Shown here piece after piece: positions 1 to 11,009 of a stretch of DNA of 64,000 nt (its first letter is position 1; the number at the start of each line of letters is the position of its first letter). This stretch comes from Emiliania huxleyi CCMP1516 (taxonomy: Eukaryota > Haptophyta > Isochrysidales > Noelaerhabdaceae). Under the pieces are notes generated by a model that searched no databases, was not told where the DNA came from, and saw only the letters and a list, made by a program, of their open reading frames with translations. The stretch covers positions 8,946 through 72,945 of the forward strand of contig NW_005198611.1 of NCBI RefSeq assembly GCF_000372725.1, read 5' to 3'. A program made the position numbers and the translations under genes.

Positions 1-710
1 TAGCCTCACCGGCGCCGCCTCGGCCGCGCCGGCGACCGCCTCGGCCTCCTCCCACATGCCACCGAGCTGCTCGATCGCCTCCATGCGCACCTCCACGTCG
101 CGGCACGCCATCGCCGCGTCGCGCAAGCCGACCACGTCGCCGAGGCGGCCAAGCGCGCGAGCCGCCGCGCGCCTCACGCACGGCGCGCCGACCACGTCGG
201 CCGCGCCGAGCAGGGAGCGCAGGAGCCCCGTCGCCACGCCCGCGTGCTCCGAGCCGCCGAGGGCGGCCAGCTTCAGCAGGTGCCGCGCGAGGCTGGCCTC
301 GCCAGCGCTCTGCGCGCTCAGCTCGATCCGCGGCTCGTCTCGCTGGCGACTCGAGCAAGCGACGCCTCCGCGCGTATCCCTTGCCGGGGACGGCGCCGGC
401 GCCGACTCGCGAGCGCCGCAGCAGGCCGCTTCTGCAGTAGGCCGCGCGGCGCGAGGGGCGCGCAGCCTGCTCTCGTCAGGCCTATTCCGCGCGGCGTGGC
501 TAGCTTCGGCAGCCGGTCGCGGAGCGCGTGCCTGCGGCAACTGCGAGCGGTGAGGAGAGGCAGACGCGTCCATAAGGGAAGAAGGCTGCTTCGCGGCTGC
601 AGCCGACGGCTCAGCAGCAGCAGACGGCGGCGGCGGCGGCGGCTGTGAGGGCTGCGGCTGTAGCGATGGCGGCTGTGGCGGCTGTGGCGGCTGTGGCGGC
701 GGCGGCGGCT

Positions 711-744
<34 letters not shown>

Positions 745-3381
745 TGGAGACTTCGGCTGTGCTGGCGAAGTCGGTGACGGTGCCGGCGGTGCTTGCCGTG
801 CTGGCGCTGGCGGCGAAGCAGACGTCGGCGGCTTGCGGGTTTCCGTGGCGATTTTGCGTTGCGGCGAGGGCGGCAGCGGTGGTTGCTGTGGCGACGACGA
901 GGGAGCCTCGGCCACAACATCGCCGCGCTGCAGTCGCCTCTCGAAGCGGAGCGCCGTGAGGGAGCCGGCAGCGCGCAGGCGCGACCTGACGTAGGGCGCG
1001 TCAAAGGTGTGGGGCAGCGCGCCACCGTTGCTCTTCATGCAGCGGACAAAGTGGGTCTGCGTCGAGCGGAGGCGCGCCATCAGCTCCTTGAGGTTGGCGG
1101 CAAAGCGGCCGCCCACCGAGGAGAAAGTGCCTGCCACCGCCTTGTCCTCCTCGAAGAGCTCCGTGACGAGCGGCTCGGTCGACGCGCGGAGCCAGTGCGA
1201 CCCGCCGACCAGCGTGTCGTTGTTCGACTCGAGGAAGCCGCCGCTCGTGTACAGCACATCCGCCGCAAAGTGGCGGACAATAAAGGCGCTCGAGGCGTCG
1301 TGCGAGCAGTCCCTCGAGAGCTTTGGCACTGTGAAGAAGGGGTCCTCCTCGTGCTTTTGAGTGGCGGAGAGGCAGAAGGCCGTCTCCGAGCCCTGCGGCG
1401 CCCTGCACTGATGGTCGAGGATGTGCAGCAGCCCCTTTGGAGGCGCGTCGATCAGCGCGACGCAACAACGGTTGTCAATGCGCGAGGCGTCGCCGAGGAC
1501 AGAGGCGAGGGCCTCGTCGGAGAAGCCGCGGAAGACGTGGCGGAGGAAGAGGTGGTGCAGCGCCTCGTTCGCATAGTTGATGAGCAGCTGCTCGAGCGAG
1601 TTGGTCTCCAAGCTCTCAAACCCAAAGATGTCGAGGAGCCCGATGTACTGCCCACCATTCGCAGGCCCGTCGGGTCGGAGGAGCGCGTTGAGCTCTGCGA
1701 CGAGCCGTGAGAAGAGCCCCGCGTAGAGTGCCTTCGCGAGAGCGTCACGCGCGCGGAGTGCCCCCGTGCGCTGCAGCGGCACCGTCAGCTCCTCTCGGCC
1801 CGCAGACATGAAGCGACACGTCAGCCTCTCCCGCAGCGTGTCGTCGCTGAGGCCGAGCAGCTCCGCTGCCGCTGCCAGCGCCGGTGCGTCCGCCGCGCTG
1901 ACCGCCGCCGGCTCGTCGTCGTCGGCGTCGTCCGCTATCGCCGACTGGTCGCCTGCTCCCGTCGACTGGTCGTCGCCGCCGCCTCGAAAGCGAATGTCGC
2001 CCAAGTGCAAGATGGCCGCCACCACTCGCCAGACAGAGACGGCCCTCACGCCTCGGAGTTGCGAGAGCGCGTCCTCGAGCGCGTCGAAACGGCGCTCGAT
2101 TCGCGTCGGAGCGTCCGGAGGCGCCGCCGCCTCGCGCTGCTTGTCGCTGCTGCTCACCAGAGTGTAGAAGTGCTCCTTTGCCGCCCGCAGCCGCAGCGCG
2201 GCTCGCTTGTGCTTGGCAGCGCCGGCGCAGAGCATGTAGAGCCCGTGAAAGTTGCGCTCGCCGGTGGCTCGCCTAACGAGGCGCGTGGTCTCGAGAAGGT
2301 ACGTCGAGAAGGAGCCTCCGGCGAGCGCGTTGCTCGCGACATCGACGGCGAGGTACTTGCCGAACCGGGACGAATTGTGGTTGTTCACCGTCGAGGCGTT
2401 GCCAAAGCTCTCGAGCAGGACGTCCGACAGGGCGAGCACGCGGGAGATGGCGGCCGCGCCGTCGCCGCCCCCCGTCGAGCGCCAACGAAAGTACGAGAGG
2501 AGCTGCCGGTTGCTCTCCGTCTTGCCCGAGCCGGACTCGCCGCTCACAACGACGCTGCGGCTCTCCGTGCCGGCCGACGCTCCCTCGGCCTCGGCCTCGC
2601 TGACCGCGCGCCAGATCTCCTCGGCGACCCCAAAGATGTGCGGCTCCTCGGACTGCTGCGCCTCGTCCGGCGCACTCTCGACCGGCGCTCCTCTCGCGCG
2701 GCGGTAGCGCTCCATCTGATCCTCGTCATAGGAGCAGAGCGGCGCGTAAGGGTTGAGAGCGAGGAGCTCGAGCGCTCCAGTCTGCGTGTAGATGTGCCGC
2801 GCCTCGAACCTCCGCTGGACATTCCCCAAGAGGTTCGCCTCGTTCAGGTGCTGCAGGCGCAGATTGTTTGCGCTCGAGGAGCGGTCGCGCAGCCACACGC
2901 AGGGGCGCGGCACTTCCGCCTCGCCGCCTCCAGACGACACGGTGAAGACCTCGCCCGACCGGCCGACGACCGTGCATGCGACGAAGGGATCGGCGAGGTC
3001 TGCGCCGAGCAGCGAAACCGCGTCGGGCACCATCCCAAGCTCAACCCAAACCAAGGCACCCTCGTCGAGCGCCAGCTCGACCTCCATCTCCTCGGCCGTC
3101 TTGGTCTTTCGGTGCACGAGCACTCCAGCAGAAGCGTCCACACCGCCATCCGCCACCGCCTGGATTCCGGCGGCGACTGCGAGCTGCGAGTAGTGTGGCT
3201 TGCAGTACAGACGTCCAGTCTTGGCATCTTGGCAATACGTGCTCTGCTGGAGCTGGCGGGCGCATTTGGTGCACCTGAAGCACGAGAAGTGGAAGCGGCC
3301 GAGTCCCGTCGTCATGAGCTCCGCCGGGTAGACCGTCTGCTTGCACAAGGAGCAAGGCTCGCCGCCACCGCCGAGCACCAT
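1..3381 (-). CDS. LIM-domain myosin with C-terminal ARM/HEAT-like repeats (3' part beyond left edge)
   Basis: One open frame of at least 1127 codons runs from an ATG at 3381 to position 1 without a stop. Residues 10-65 form a LIM zinc domain (CSLC at 10-13, a HFSCFRC block, then YCKPHY). A myosin motor follows: SH3-like strand region, P-loop GESGSGKTE at 281, switch I NNHNSSRFGK at 333, switch II LLDIFGFE near 582, and FVRCMKSN at 778. This is an actin-based ATPase fold. Soon after FVRCMKSN the frame turns into a long Pro/Gln/Ala/Ser linker (about residues 820-1010). I see no normal converter segment and no IQ motif. The last ~100 residues before the edge look like helical ARM/HEAT repeats (ALGRLGDVVGLRDAAM, MEAIEQLGGMW). 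The cargo end is therefore probably ARM repeats. An in-frame intron hidden in the Pro-rich stretch cannot be excluded. Class assignment is not possible from sequence reading alone. Confidence 0.85.
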
Positions 3382-3993
3382 AGCCACCACGCTCGGGAGC
3401 TCATGCGCGACAAGCGCGCTGTGACCGTCGAGTTGAGCGCGTAGATTTTTACTTTTTTCGCTTTTTCTTCCGAATCAGAAAAGAGTGGGTTAGTTTGCTC
3501 AGCTCGCGGAGCTTTGCGCGAGCAAGCGACACAAACTCGCGAAGGCCTGGCGCACGGTCGTCGTCCGGGCCCGCCTTGGCCTGCACAAGCTTTTCCGGCA
3601 AACAAAAAGGAAAACAGAGGGTCCCCAGCACTTTGCGTTTCCGGAAATTTCCAGGGAAAACAGAGGGTGTTTGGTGCTCCATTCTGGAAACTCGCGAGTT
3701 TCCCTGAGTCTGAGAGCTGGTCTGGGGCAAAATCTGACGCAAAATTGAGGAAATCGGCACGATACCCAGGCGGTCGCAGGATATTTTCCAGGTATACCCG
3801 GGGTTTTCCAGGTATACCCGCAAAATACCCGGTATTTTGCCGATTTGGCTGATTTTGGGCCCAAACCAGCCTCAGACTCGGCTCAGAGCCCGGAAAATTT
3901 GATGGTTTCCCCGGGAAAATAGAGAGGAAAAGAGAGGGTGCTGCAGAGAAAAAAGGAAAGGAAAAGAGACGGGGTGCGAGAGGAAAACCTTGT
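3382..3993. other. Intergenic, short internal repeats
   Basis: No gene seen. It contains two copies of GGAAAACAGAGGGT (about 3620 and 3656) and a cluster of GGTATACCC words around 3785-3845. The same words recur at 41205-41260 inside the hAT-like element, so this stretch may hold the relic of a related element. Confidence 0.4.
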
Positions 3994-4284
3994 TCAGCAA
4001 AGGCCCGCCAGTCCAAACACGGCGAGCGGGTTGCCGCCCTTAGTCTTCTCCTTGATGGTCGCCTCAAACGCGTCAACCGTGTTGATCACGCAGCCAATGC
4101 ACCGATAGGCTTTTTGCTTGTCCGCGCAAGACGTACACTCAAACCACACGGAGGACTCGCCGTGTGCAGGACAGGGATGCCGGGCCTCGTTGTTGTTGAT
4201 ACCGTGCACCTTGTAGCCCTCTCGCGTGGGCACGTTCGCGCACTTCTTGACATGCAACATGCTGGTATCGTTGGGCTCGCGCAT
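3994..4284 (-). CDS. Small Cys-rich hypothetical protein
   Basis: An ATG-initiated frame of 96 codons with balanced, non-shadow-like composition (K, E, N and I present in GC-rich DNA). The middle holds a Cys/His cluster: HPCPAHG, then FECTSC, then YRCIGC, a spacing compatible with a small zinc-binding fold. I do not recognise the family. It lies directly outside the left arm of the CACGTG inverted repeat and could be an accessory protein of a mobile element, or one exon of a larger gene. No splice evidence was found. Confidence 0.35.
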   Translation of the reverse strand: MREPNDTSMLHVKKCANVPTREGYKVHGINNNEARHPCPAHGESSVWFECTSCADKQKAYRCIGCVINTVDAFEATIKEKTKGGNPLAVFGLAGLC

Positions 4285-4345
4285 CGCAGCTTCCCGCGCT
4301 GCCTCCGGCGGGCGCTACGAAAAAACCTCTCGACTCCTCTCCGCC

Positions 4346-5068
4346 GGCAAACCCCGGAAAGTGCGGCAAAAATAAGCGCCTGCACGTGTAGGCGCGCATC
4401 TTAGCCAAGGCTCGCGCCAGCACGTGTAGGTGCTTGTGTCAGATACGCGCCCACACGTGCAGGTGCGAGCCCTAGCTAACATGAGCGCCTCCACGTGCAG
4501 ATGCGCATTTGGCGAGCTCGAATATAAGCGTCTACTCGTGCAGGCGCTCGTTTTAGCTAAGAAACGCGCCTACACGTGTGGCCGCATACATTGGCTTGAG
4601 GTGATATACGCACTTGGTGTGTGATCGATACATTTTTTAACACCTTAGGTCTCAGGAGAGCTGGAGAGGGCCGCAGAGGTTGTATTCGAGTGGAAGGCTG
4701 AGGTGGGAGGTCAGGTAGGGGTCTGGGCGGCCTACACGTGTGCAGTCCTTTTTGGGTTGACAGTTGCTCAGTGCATGACTTGCCCGGGAGGGGGGGGGGG
4801 GGGTCGAGGAGACAATATAGTTATACGCGCGGCCACACGTGTAGGCGCGTATCTTAGCTAAAACGAGCGCCAGCACGAGTAGACGCTTATATTCGAGCTC
4901 GCCAAATGCGCATCTGCACGTGAAGGCGCTCATGTTAGCTAGGGCTCGCACCTGCACGTGTGGGCGCGTATCTGACACAAGCAGCTACGCGTGTAGGCGC
5001 GAGCCTTGGCTAAGATGCGCGCCTACACGTGCAGGCGCTTATTTTTGCCGCACTTTCCGGGGTTTGCC
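4346..5068. repeat. Large inverted repeat (about 240-bp arms) packed with CACGTG palindromes
   Basis: The left arm, 4346 to about 4590, is repeated as its reverse complement from about 4822 to 5068. Both outer ends read GGCAAACCCCGGAAAGTGCG (as its complement on the right). Each arm carries about six units built on palindromes such as CGCCTACACGTGTAGGCG, spaced 35-45 bp apart and linked by TTAGCTAA-like words. The spacer (about 4591-4821) is unrelated and holds a G run at 4792-4802. The arms could fold into a long hairpin or cruciform. The small frames at 4430-4624 (+) and 4652-4978 (-) are translations of the two arms and are not genes. Confidence 0.85.
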
Positions 5069-5583
5069 CTCTCCGCCCCAAACGGACGTTCGCGCTTTTA
5101 GCGCACGTTTGAGCGGTCGCGGGAGCCGGTAGCACCCTCAGTCGCTTCTGTGCTGTTGTGCTGCCCAGTGCTGCTATCGCGTCCGTCGCCGCCGCTGCGT
5201 GCAGTGCCAGTGGCGCGACCGGGCCCGCTCGGCGACACGAGACGGCTCGATCGCTCACGCCGCTCGATGCAGCCGACACGACCGGCTTCCTCTCTCCCGC
5301 CAATTGGCCTTTGGTGCAAGAGAAAGGACGTGGCGCGCGCATTGCCTCGGACCTCGGCATGCCGCTTGGTCGCGTGGTCTCAGCCTCATCGCCTCAGGCC
5401 TCGGCCGCTCAGCCGCCTGGTCCACAGACAGGTTGGAGATTTTGGTTGTCATGTATATGTACCCGAACGAAGGTGGACCACTTTTGTTCTCTTCTCATGA
5501 AATCGGAGGGTCGGTCCACACGCCACACGGGGACTTCGTGAAAAAAGCGACCCAACGATTTCATGAGTGGCAGCAAAGGGAGT
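5069..5583. other. Intergenic, nothing recognised
   Basis: No convincing frame, RNA or repeat was found apart from the flanking inverted repeat and palindromes. Confidence 0.4.
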
Positions 5584-5778
5584 GGATTGAGAGCAGCCAT
5601 GCAGCCTCGCTCTCAATCCAGCGGACGGACCACGGAGCTGCTCTTGCTTAGTCCTAGAAGATGTAGGATTGCGAGCGTAGGTAGGTGCGATCGCACAGAG
5701 ATGCTACGATTGCGAGGACTCGAGTGCTGCTCACAATCCGTCGATTTCTAGGATTGAGAGCGAGGCTGCTCTCAATCC
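5584..5778. repeat. Pair of related palindromes bounding about 130 bp
   Basis: 5584-5619 and 5751-5778 each begin GGATTGAGAGC and end GCTCTCAATCC, so each can form its own hairpin. Together they form terminal inverted repeats of a short fold-back element. No target duplication was identified. Confidence 0.6.
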
Positions 5779-5963
5779 TATTAGCCGTCTATCTACACAA
5801 ACAAAACTCAAGCCGCCTGACTGACTGGCACTACAGTAACTAACACTCAATCAACCCACTCTGACAGCGCAGCAGAATGCCATGGACTGGCACCACAAAT
5901 AGCATATCCCGGAAGCCGCGTCCCGTACGTATTTCTTTCTAGACGGTGTACCTGGTCTCTGTG

Positions 5964-6428
5964 TTAGTGCCAGTGCGCGCCAGTCCCGTACCCGGTGTCG
6001 TGCGAGAGAATAAATAAATAAATAGAGCAGTCATCTCCAGGAGAGATGGGCGACGCACAAACACAGAGGCACAGTGCGCACCCCGCCCCGCTCACAGGGC
6101 GTGCATTATCACACAGGCGTGGACTGTGTGACTCCTCGGGTTTCTGGGACAGAGGTGTGCTAGTCGCTACAGTCGGACGGCTCCGGCACGTCTGATAGGC
6201 AGTTCGGGCTCGAGTGAGGGCCGCGGTCGCGGTCGCGGCCAGCGCGCGGGGCCTGGCTGTGGGGCTGCCGGGAGTGATCTCGATCCACGCGCCGGAGCGC
6301 GCGTGGTGCTTGAGCAGCCGGGCGGTCTCTGCAGCCACCTCGATCGGCAGCTCGTCGAGCCACTCGGCAAAGGTTCCCTCCTCTTGCGCCGCAGCAAGAA
6401 ATCGTTCGCGTAGGCCGTATGCGCGGCA
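5964..6428 (-). other. Possible exon of an unrecognised gene
   Basis: An open minus-strand frame without its own ATG. It contains a protein-like stretch (GTFAEWLDELPIEVAAETAR, followed by LLKHHARSGAWIEITPG) that then turns repetitive. A second frame starting at 6588 (MPPRRSRSSSPDAPPAKRAS) may be the upstream exon. No intron could be placed with confidence. Function unknown. Confidence 0.25.
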
Positions 6429-6721
6429 CAAGCCCGGAAGAGCGCCTCATACATACGTGATCTCGTCCGGCGTCTCCGTCCGTACTCCGAGCGAGTCGTA
6501 CGTAGCCGGAGACGGAGGAGCCGGCAGAAGAGGCCCGCTTCGCAGGCGGCGCGTCAGGCGACGAGGAGCGCGAACGCCGCGGCGGCACACCGTGCGAGAG
6601 ACCTATGTAAAATTCTTTCTAGAATTTCGTTGTAAACTCCTTTCGCACTTTGTTGCGGTAAAAACACACCGATTCCCTCGCTGAGCTTGACCCCTCCCCC
6701 AGGCAGTGTGGACCGCTTCCA

Positions 6722-8047
6722 ATGCCGTCAACCACCGTGCTCGCGGTGGTTCTGTACTGTGTCTGCTCCTCGTCGATGCTCATCATCAACAAACTCGCGG
6801 TTGGGCACATTGGCGCCCCCGCGTTTGTCACATTCATGCAGTTTCTCGTGACGGCCGTCGTTGTCAAGGTGGCGCACTTGTGTGGCCTCCTCCAGGTGGA
6901 CGCCTTTGATTGCACCAAGCTGCTGCACTTTTCCATCTATGTCGTCGGCTTCTCAGCCGGCACGTGGACAAACATGAAGGTGCTGATGACGGCCAACGTG
7001 GAGACGGTCATTGTGTTCCGCACCATCGCGCCGCTGGCCGTCGCCTTCTTCGACTACATCTTCCACGGGCGGGACCTGCCCTCGTGCCGCTCGTGCCTCG
7101 CGATGGGCATCATCGTGGCGGGCGCCCTCTCATACGTCCTCAACGACAAGTCATTCGCGATGAGCGGCCTGCGCGCGTACGCCTGGGTGGCGGTGTGGCT
7201 GGCCTTCCTCGTCTTCAACCTCACCTACGGCAAGTACCTCATGTCGGGCCTCGGCGTCTCGAGCTGGACGGCGGTGCTGTACAACAACTCGCTCTCCATG
7301 GTGCCCACCCTTGTCTTTGGCCTGCTCGGTGGCGAGATGACGAAGCTGCAGGCTATTGAGTGGACGCCGATCGGCGTCGGGTGGCTGGCCGCCTCGTGCG
7401 TTGTGGGGCTTGGCATCTCGTACGCAGGCTTCAAGTGCCAGTCGCTAATCTCGGCCACGAGCTACACCGTGATTGGCGTGCTGAACAAGATGTTTACGGT
7501 CCTCGTCAACACGCTGATGTGGGACAACCACGCCTCCGCGGCCGGCATTGCGTCGCTCGCCGCATGCCTGGCGGGCGGAGCGCTGTACCAGCAGGCGCCT
7601 CTCCGGGAGGACCAGGAGCCTAAGAGCCCCGGCCTCGGGAGGAACAGCTTGCTGAGCCCAGCACCGTGGGGCGCCAAGAAGCCCCTCATCGTCTGCATGG
7701 CCATCGTCATGATGGGAATGGGCGGCTACGTGCTACTCGCTTCCGCGCCTGCGGTCGCTCCGCCGTCGCCCTCTCCCCTCGATCTGCCGTCGGTCGTGCC
7801 GAGTGGGCGGCGCGGCGGCTTGCCGGGTGCGGGGCGGATGCACCAGAGTGGTCGCATGCACAATCACACCTACTACAGAAGCGCACACAGCGCCAAGTTT
7901 GGCGCAAAGGCCTCCGGTGAGGCCGCCACCGGCGTAAAGGCGGAGGGCAAGGCCAGGGGCATGCCGGCAGAGGGCAAGGGCAAGACTTCCGCGAGCAGAG
8001 CAAGCAAAGTGCACGCGCGAAAGGCACCGGGTGGCTTGGTGAGGTGA
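6722..8047 (+). CDS. Golgi-type nucleotide-sugar transporter (GDP-mannose transporter-like, DMT superfamily)
   Basis: An uninterrupted 441-codon frame from ATG. The first ~310 residues form about ten hydrophobic segments with the layout of VRG4/GONST-type nucleotide-sugar transporters. Features include an N-terminal SSMLIINKLAV block, TNMKVLMTANVETVIVFRT, and near the last helices GVLNKMFTVLVN, which matches the GALNK-type substrate motif with Ala changed to Val. The expected role is exchange of a nucleotide sugar for nucleoside monophosphate across the Golgi membrane. After residue 310 a further hydrophobic segment (LIVCMAIVMMGMGGYVLLAS) and a Lys/Gly/Ala-rich tail extend the protein beyond the usual length. 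Substrate is uncertain. Confidence 0.9.
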   Translation: MPSTTVLAVVLYCVCSSSMLIINKLAVGHIGAPAFVTFMQFLVTAVVVKVAHLCGLLQVDAFDCTKLLHFSIYVVGFSAGTWTNMKVLMTANVETVIVFRTIAPLAVAFFDYIFHGRDLPSCRSCLAMGIIVAGALSYVLNDKSFAMSGLRAYAWVAVWLAFLVFNLTYGKYLMSGLGVSSWTAVLYNNSLSMVPTLVFGLLGGEMTKLQAIEWTPIGVGWLAASCVVGLGISYAGFKCQSLISATSYTVIGVLNKMFTVLVNTLMWDNHASAAGIASLAACLAGGALYQQAPLREDQEPKSPGLGRNSLLSPAPWGAKKPLIVCMAIVMMGMGGYVLLASAPAVAPPSPSPLDLPSVVPSGRRGGLPGAGRMHQSGRMHNHTYYRSAHSAKFGAKASGEAATGVKAEGKARGMPAEGKGKTSASRASKVHARKAPGGLVR

Positions 8048-8960
8048 ACGTAGCCGCGGGGATGCGCGAGGGCAACACCAACCTTGCGGGGAGCGCCCGC
8101 GCAGATGTGAGCGACGAGCTCGCTGATGGAGTTGGTCGGTGTGCACGTGCCCTGAGTTGACCACCGACACGCGACATGAGGCACCAGGGCCCAAAAGGCC
8201 AAGACAGGACAGAACGACATTTAGTTTGCTGCGTGTGTCGCATCTCTGCCATGTGTCAACTGTGCTCCGGCTGCCGTTTTTTCTGTACATATATAGGAAT
8301 CCTATATTCTGATTTCTCCACTACTCCGAGTTCGACACTCCGTCCGCGGCGCCGTTCCGACCCGGGATTTTCGTTGCACACGACTTAGACCGGTTATAGC
8401 TATAATAGGCGGGGGCGCCGCTGCGCTATAACGGTTTATACTATAAGCGGTTGCGGCCCAAGTTTCGCGCGTTACGCCCCGCGCACGCGCGGGGGGAGCT
8501 AGACGTACACGTAGCTGCCTCCGAGAGGCGAGAGCTAGGGCGAGAGAGGCCGGGCCAGCGAGCTGCGAGGCTGGCGGCGGTACGGGGGGTGAAAGGATTG
8601 TTTTTTATCTTTTTTGTATAGCTTTTTTTTACACTGTCACTGTGATGAACAGCAAACCGACAGGCGGAGAGGGGAGACCGTCTGAGCCGGGCCTTGCGGG
8701 GCCAGTGGGCACACTGCAGCGCGATTACTACGCCTTCTCTCCAGCGCGCGCCCGTGCACATGGTGGGGCGCGCACCGGCCACCGCGCGCTGTAGCAATAC
8801 GACCACCTCTCTCTCCACTCAACACATCGCGTGCTCGCCATGTACGACCCCGCGCGTGCGCGCGCGTGCGGCACCTACACCCCCGCGGCAGGCTGCTGAG
8901 AACGGCCATCATCAATGCGCACTAGACGCGCTTCCGTACGTCTCGAGGAGCCATGCTCCA
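8048..8960. other. Intergenic, nothing recognised
   Basis: Contains TA-rich, partly palindromic DNA near 8390-8450 (CTATAAC/GTTATAG words). No gene or RNA identified. Confidence 0.4.
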
Positions 8961-9452
8961 CTAGGCAGCTTTGGCCGAGGTTGGCGTCCCCTCGACGTCT
9001 GAGGCATCCCGCGAGCCGTTCGGGTCTTCAGTGGTCAGCGTCTCCTCCGCGCGCCGTGGCGTCTCCTCGCCTTCGGCCTGCTCCTCCTCGCTCGCGCGGC
9101 TCGTGGCGGTAGTCCTCCTCGCCATGTCCGCGGCGCTCTTTGCGCAGGCGAGCTCTAGCATCAACATCTCCTCGGCGAGCGCCAGCGTCTTGGCCTCTCC
9201 TCGCTCGACAGCGGCGCGCGCGGCGAGCTTGATCACGTCGGGAGACTCCTCGCTCTCGGACGCAAAGCTGAAGTTGCTGGAGGCGAGCGAGGCGAGCGAT
9301 GTGACCGAGCACGGAGTCGTGGACGCTACGCTGGGGCGTCGCTCACGCGGCGAGGTCAAGGTGGCCGAGGCGCTCTTCTCCACGGAGACGTTGACCGACC
9401 CCAAAGAGTTGGTGACATCTTGCAGCTCACTCGTCGTCGTCGTCGTCGCCAT
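8961..9452 (-). CDS. Hypothetical acidic Ser/Thr-rich protein
   Basis: A 163-codon frame from ATG (MATTTTTSELQDV) to TAG. The N-terminal half is Ser/Thr-rich and probably disordered. The centre (residues 75-115) is predicted helical with Ala/Glu/Leu periodicity (VIKLAARAAVERGEAKTLAL). The C-terminal third is Glu/Thr/Ala-rich. I do not recognise a domain. Support comes from the ATG context, length and composition. The antisense frame over the same bases is a shadow. Confidence 0.45.
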   Translation of the reverse strand: MATTTTTSELQDVTNSLGSVNVSVEKSASATLTSPRERRPSVASTTPCSVTSLASLASSNFSFASESEESPDVIKLAARAAVERGEAKTLALAEEMLMLELACAKSAADMARRTTATSRASEEEQAEGEETPRRAEETLTTEDPNGSRDASDVEGTPTSAKAA

Positions 9453-9850
9453 GCCTGAGAGGAGGATGGCCTTTCAAAAATTGAAGAATTTCTGCGAGCG
9501 TTCACTGCGAACGCGCACCCCCAGGGCTAGGGCTTTCTTGCCCGCAACCCGATGCCAATCATCCGGCCCGCTGGGTGCGCTTCTTAGCTCCCCGGCCCTG
9601 GATGTGCGGTTGCTGACTGCACTCCAAGTGCTCCAAGTGCTCACACCGCCACCACCGCCGACCGACGTCTCCTGGCGAGATGATGGACTGAGGGGGGACG
9701 ACACTGCTTCTGCAGTGTGCACCTCGATCCTGTACCGTGTTTGTTATGACCCCCCCCATGAACACACCAGTGAGGGAGGGCGAGACGATCGAGGGGTCCC
9801 GTACCACGCGGAATCGACCCTATCCAGTGCTCAAGTGCTCAAGAAGAGAG
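9453..9850. repeat. Dispersed repeat, copy 1 (related to 14640-15035, 26930-26980, 55710-55785)
   Basis: 9575-9640 (GCTTCTTAGCTCCCCGGCCC onwards, then the CTCCAAGTG doublet) recurs at 55713-55785. 9697-9850 recurs inverted at 14640-15035, where a 225-bp insertion interrupts it. The motif GGGTCGATTCCGC with its flanking AAGTGCTCAAG word recurs at 26930-26980. No coding frame is conserved here. Confidence 0.75.
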
Positions 9851-9851
9851 A

Positions 9852-10300
9852 GTGGACCTGAGCAACGATATGACCTGGCGGCAAATGATCGGAGTGGGCG
9901 TCAGAAGAGTCGTCCTTGCGCGAGGAGAGCTCGATAAACTCGAGGGGCCAAAATATGCCGCGAGGAGGGCAGAGCTGCGACGAAAGGCGAGAGAAGAAGC
10001 GAGAGCAAGGGATCGGCAGGCGGCGGCGGCGTCGCAGGACGAGGCAGAGGAGAGCGACGCGACAGAGGAAGAAGCGACAAGAGAGAGAACGACGAGAGTG
10101 GGACGACCGCGAGGTGGCATGAAGGTTGCAGCGAGAATCGGCGAGGGACTGCGAAGAGAGATAGGTAGGGGCAGACGCCCAAGGGTGGGCGACGGCTAGC
10201 ACCACCACACTCCTCTCCTTAAAATCCCTGTGTGGTGGCGGCGCGTGCCGTCCTCCCATCCCTCCCTTGGGTTGTCTGTTTTCTTTCTTTCTTTTACGAC
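9852..10300 (+). repeat. Dispersed repeat with conserved short ORF, copy A (copy B at 61545-61990, inverted)
   Basis: The 5' part (9852-10199) encodes a basic, Arg-rich peptide containing IGVGVRRVVLARGELDKL. The same peptide, with a 12-nt in-frame length difference, is encoded on the opposite strand at 61648-61962. The 3' part (GGGTGGGCGACGGCTAGC to AAAATCCCTGTGTGGTGGCG, ending in CTTT repeats) is also found alone at 20270-20400, 26095-26240, 55565-55640 and 59950-59985. No terminal inverted repeats are visible. A 3' end in simple repeats would fit a LINE/SINE-like element, but no reverse transcriptase is present. Confidence 0.75.
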
Positions 10301-10387
10301 AAGGGGCGGACGTGCGTGACACTAGCACAATGGTAAAACCAAGCTGCCTGTTTGTGAGCTCTCGCGAAACACCAAAAAAAAAAATTT

Positions 10388-10714
<327 letters not shown>

Positions 10715-11009
10715 GTTTGTGCCAGCCCTGCCCCGCCGCTACGAACTATCTGTCGATGGCGCTTCCATGGCGGTGGCGCTTTTTCCGCTCGTACCTTGGC
10801 CACCAAGCGGAGCGCGCGAGCACGCGGCCTCACGCGGCGCGATGTGCGGCCGGCGCGGCGGGCACGCCCTTAATGTTGCGTTGTAGGGGGCGCTTCCTCA
10901 TTCCCAAGGCGCTTGGCGAGACGTCGGTGTGCTGCAGCTCCCCGACAAATAACGATCAGCCCCTCCGACGCGCTCGTACACCTAGATCGCGGTTCGTCCC
11001 ACGCCGGAT

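Noticed and set aside
2005-3444. Plus-strand open frame of 479 codons
   Set aside because: Antisense to the myosin motor, whose P-loop and switch motifs fix the true strand.
4430-4978. Two similar small proteins on opposite strands (DTRPHVQVRALANMSA in both)
   Set aside because: They are the two arms of the inverted repeat; similarity follows from the DNA.
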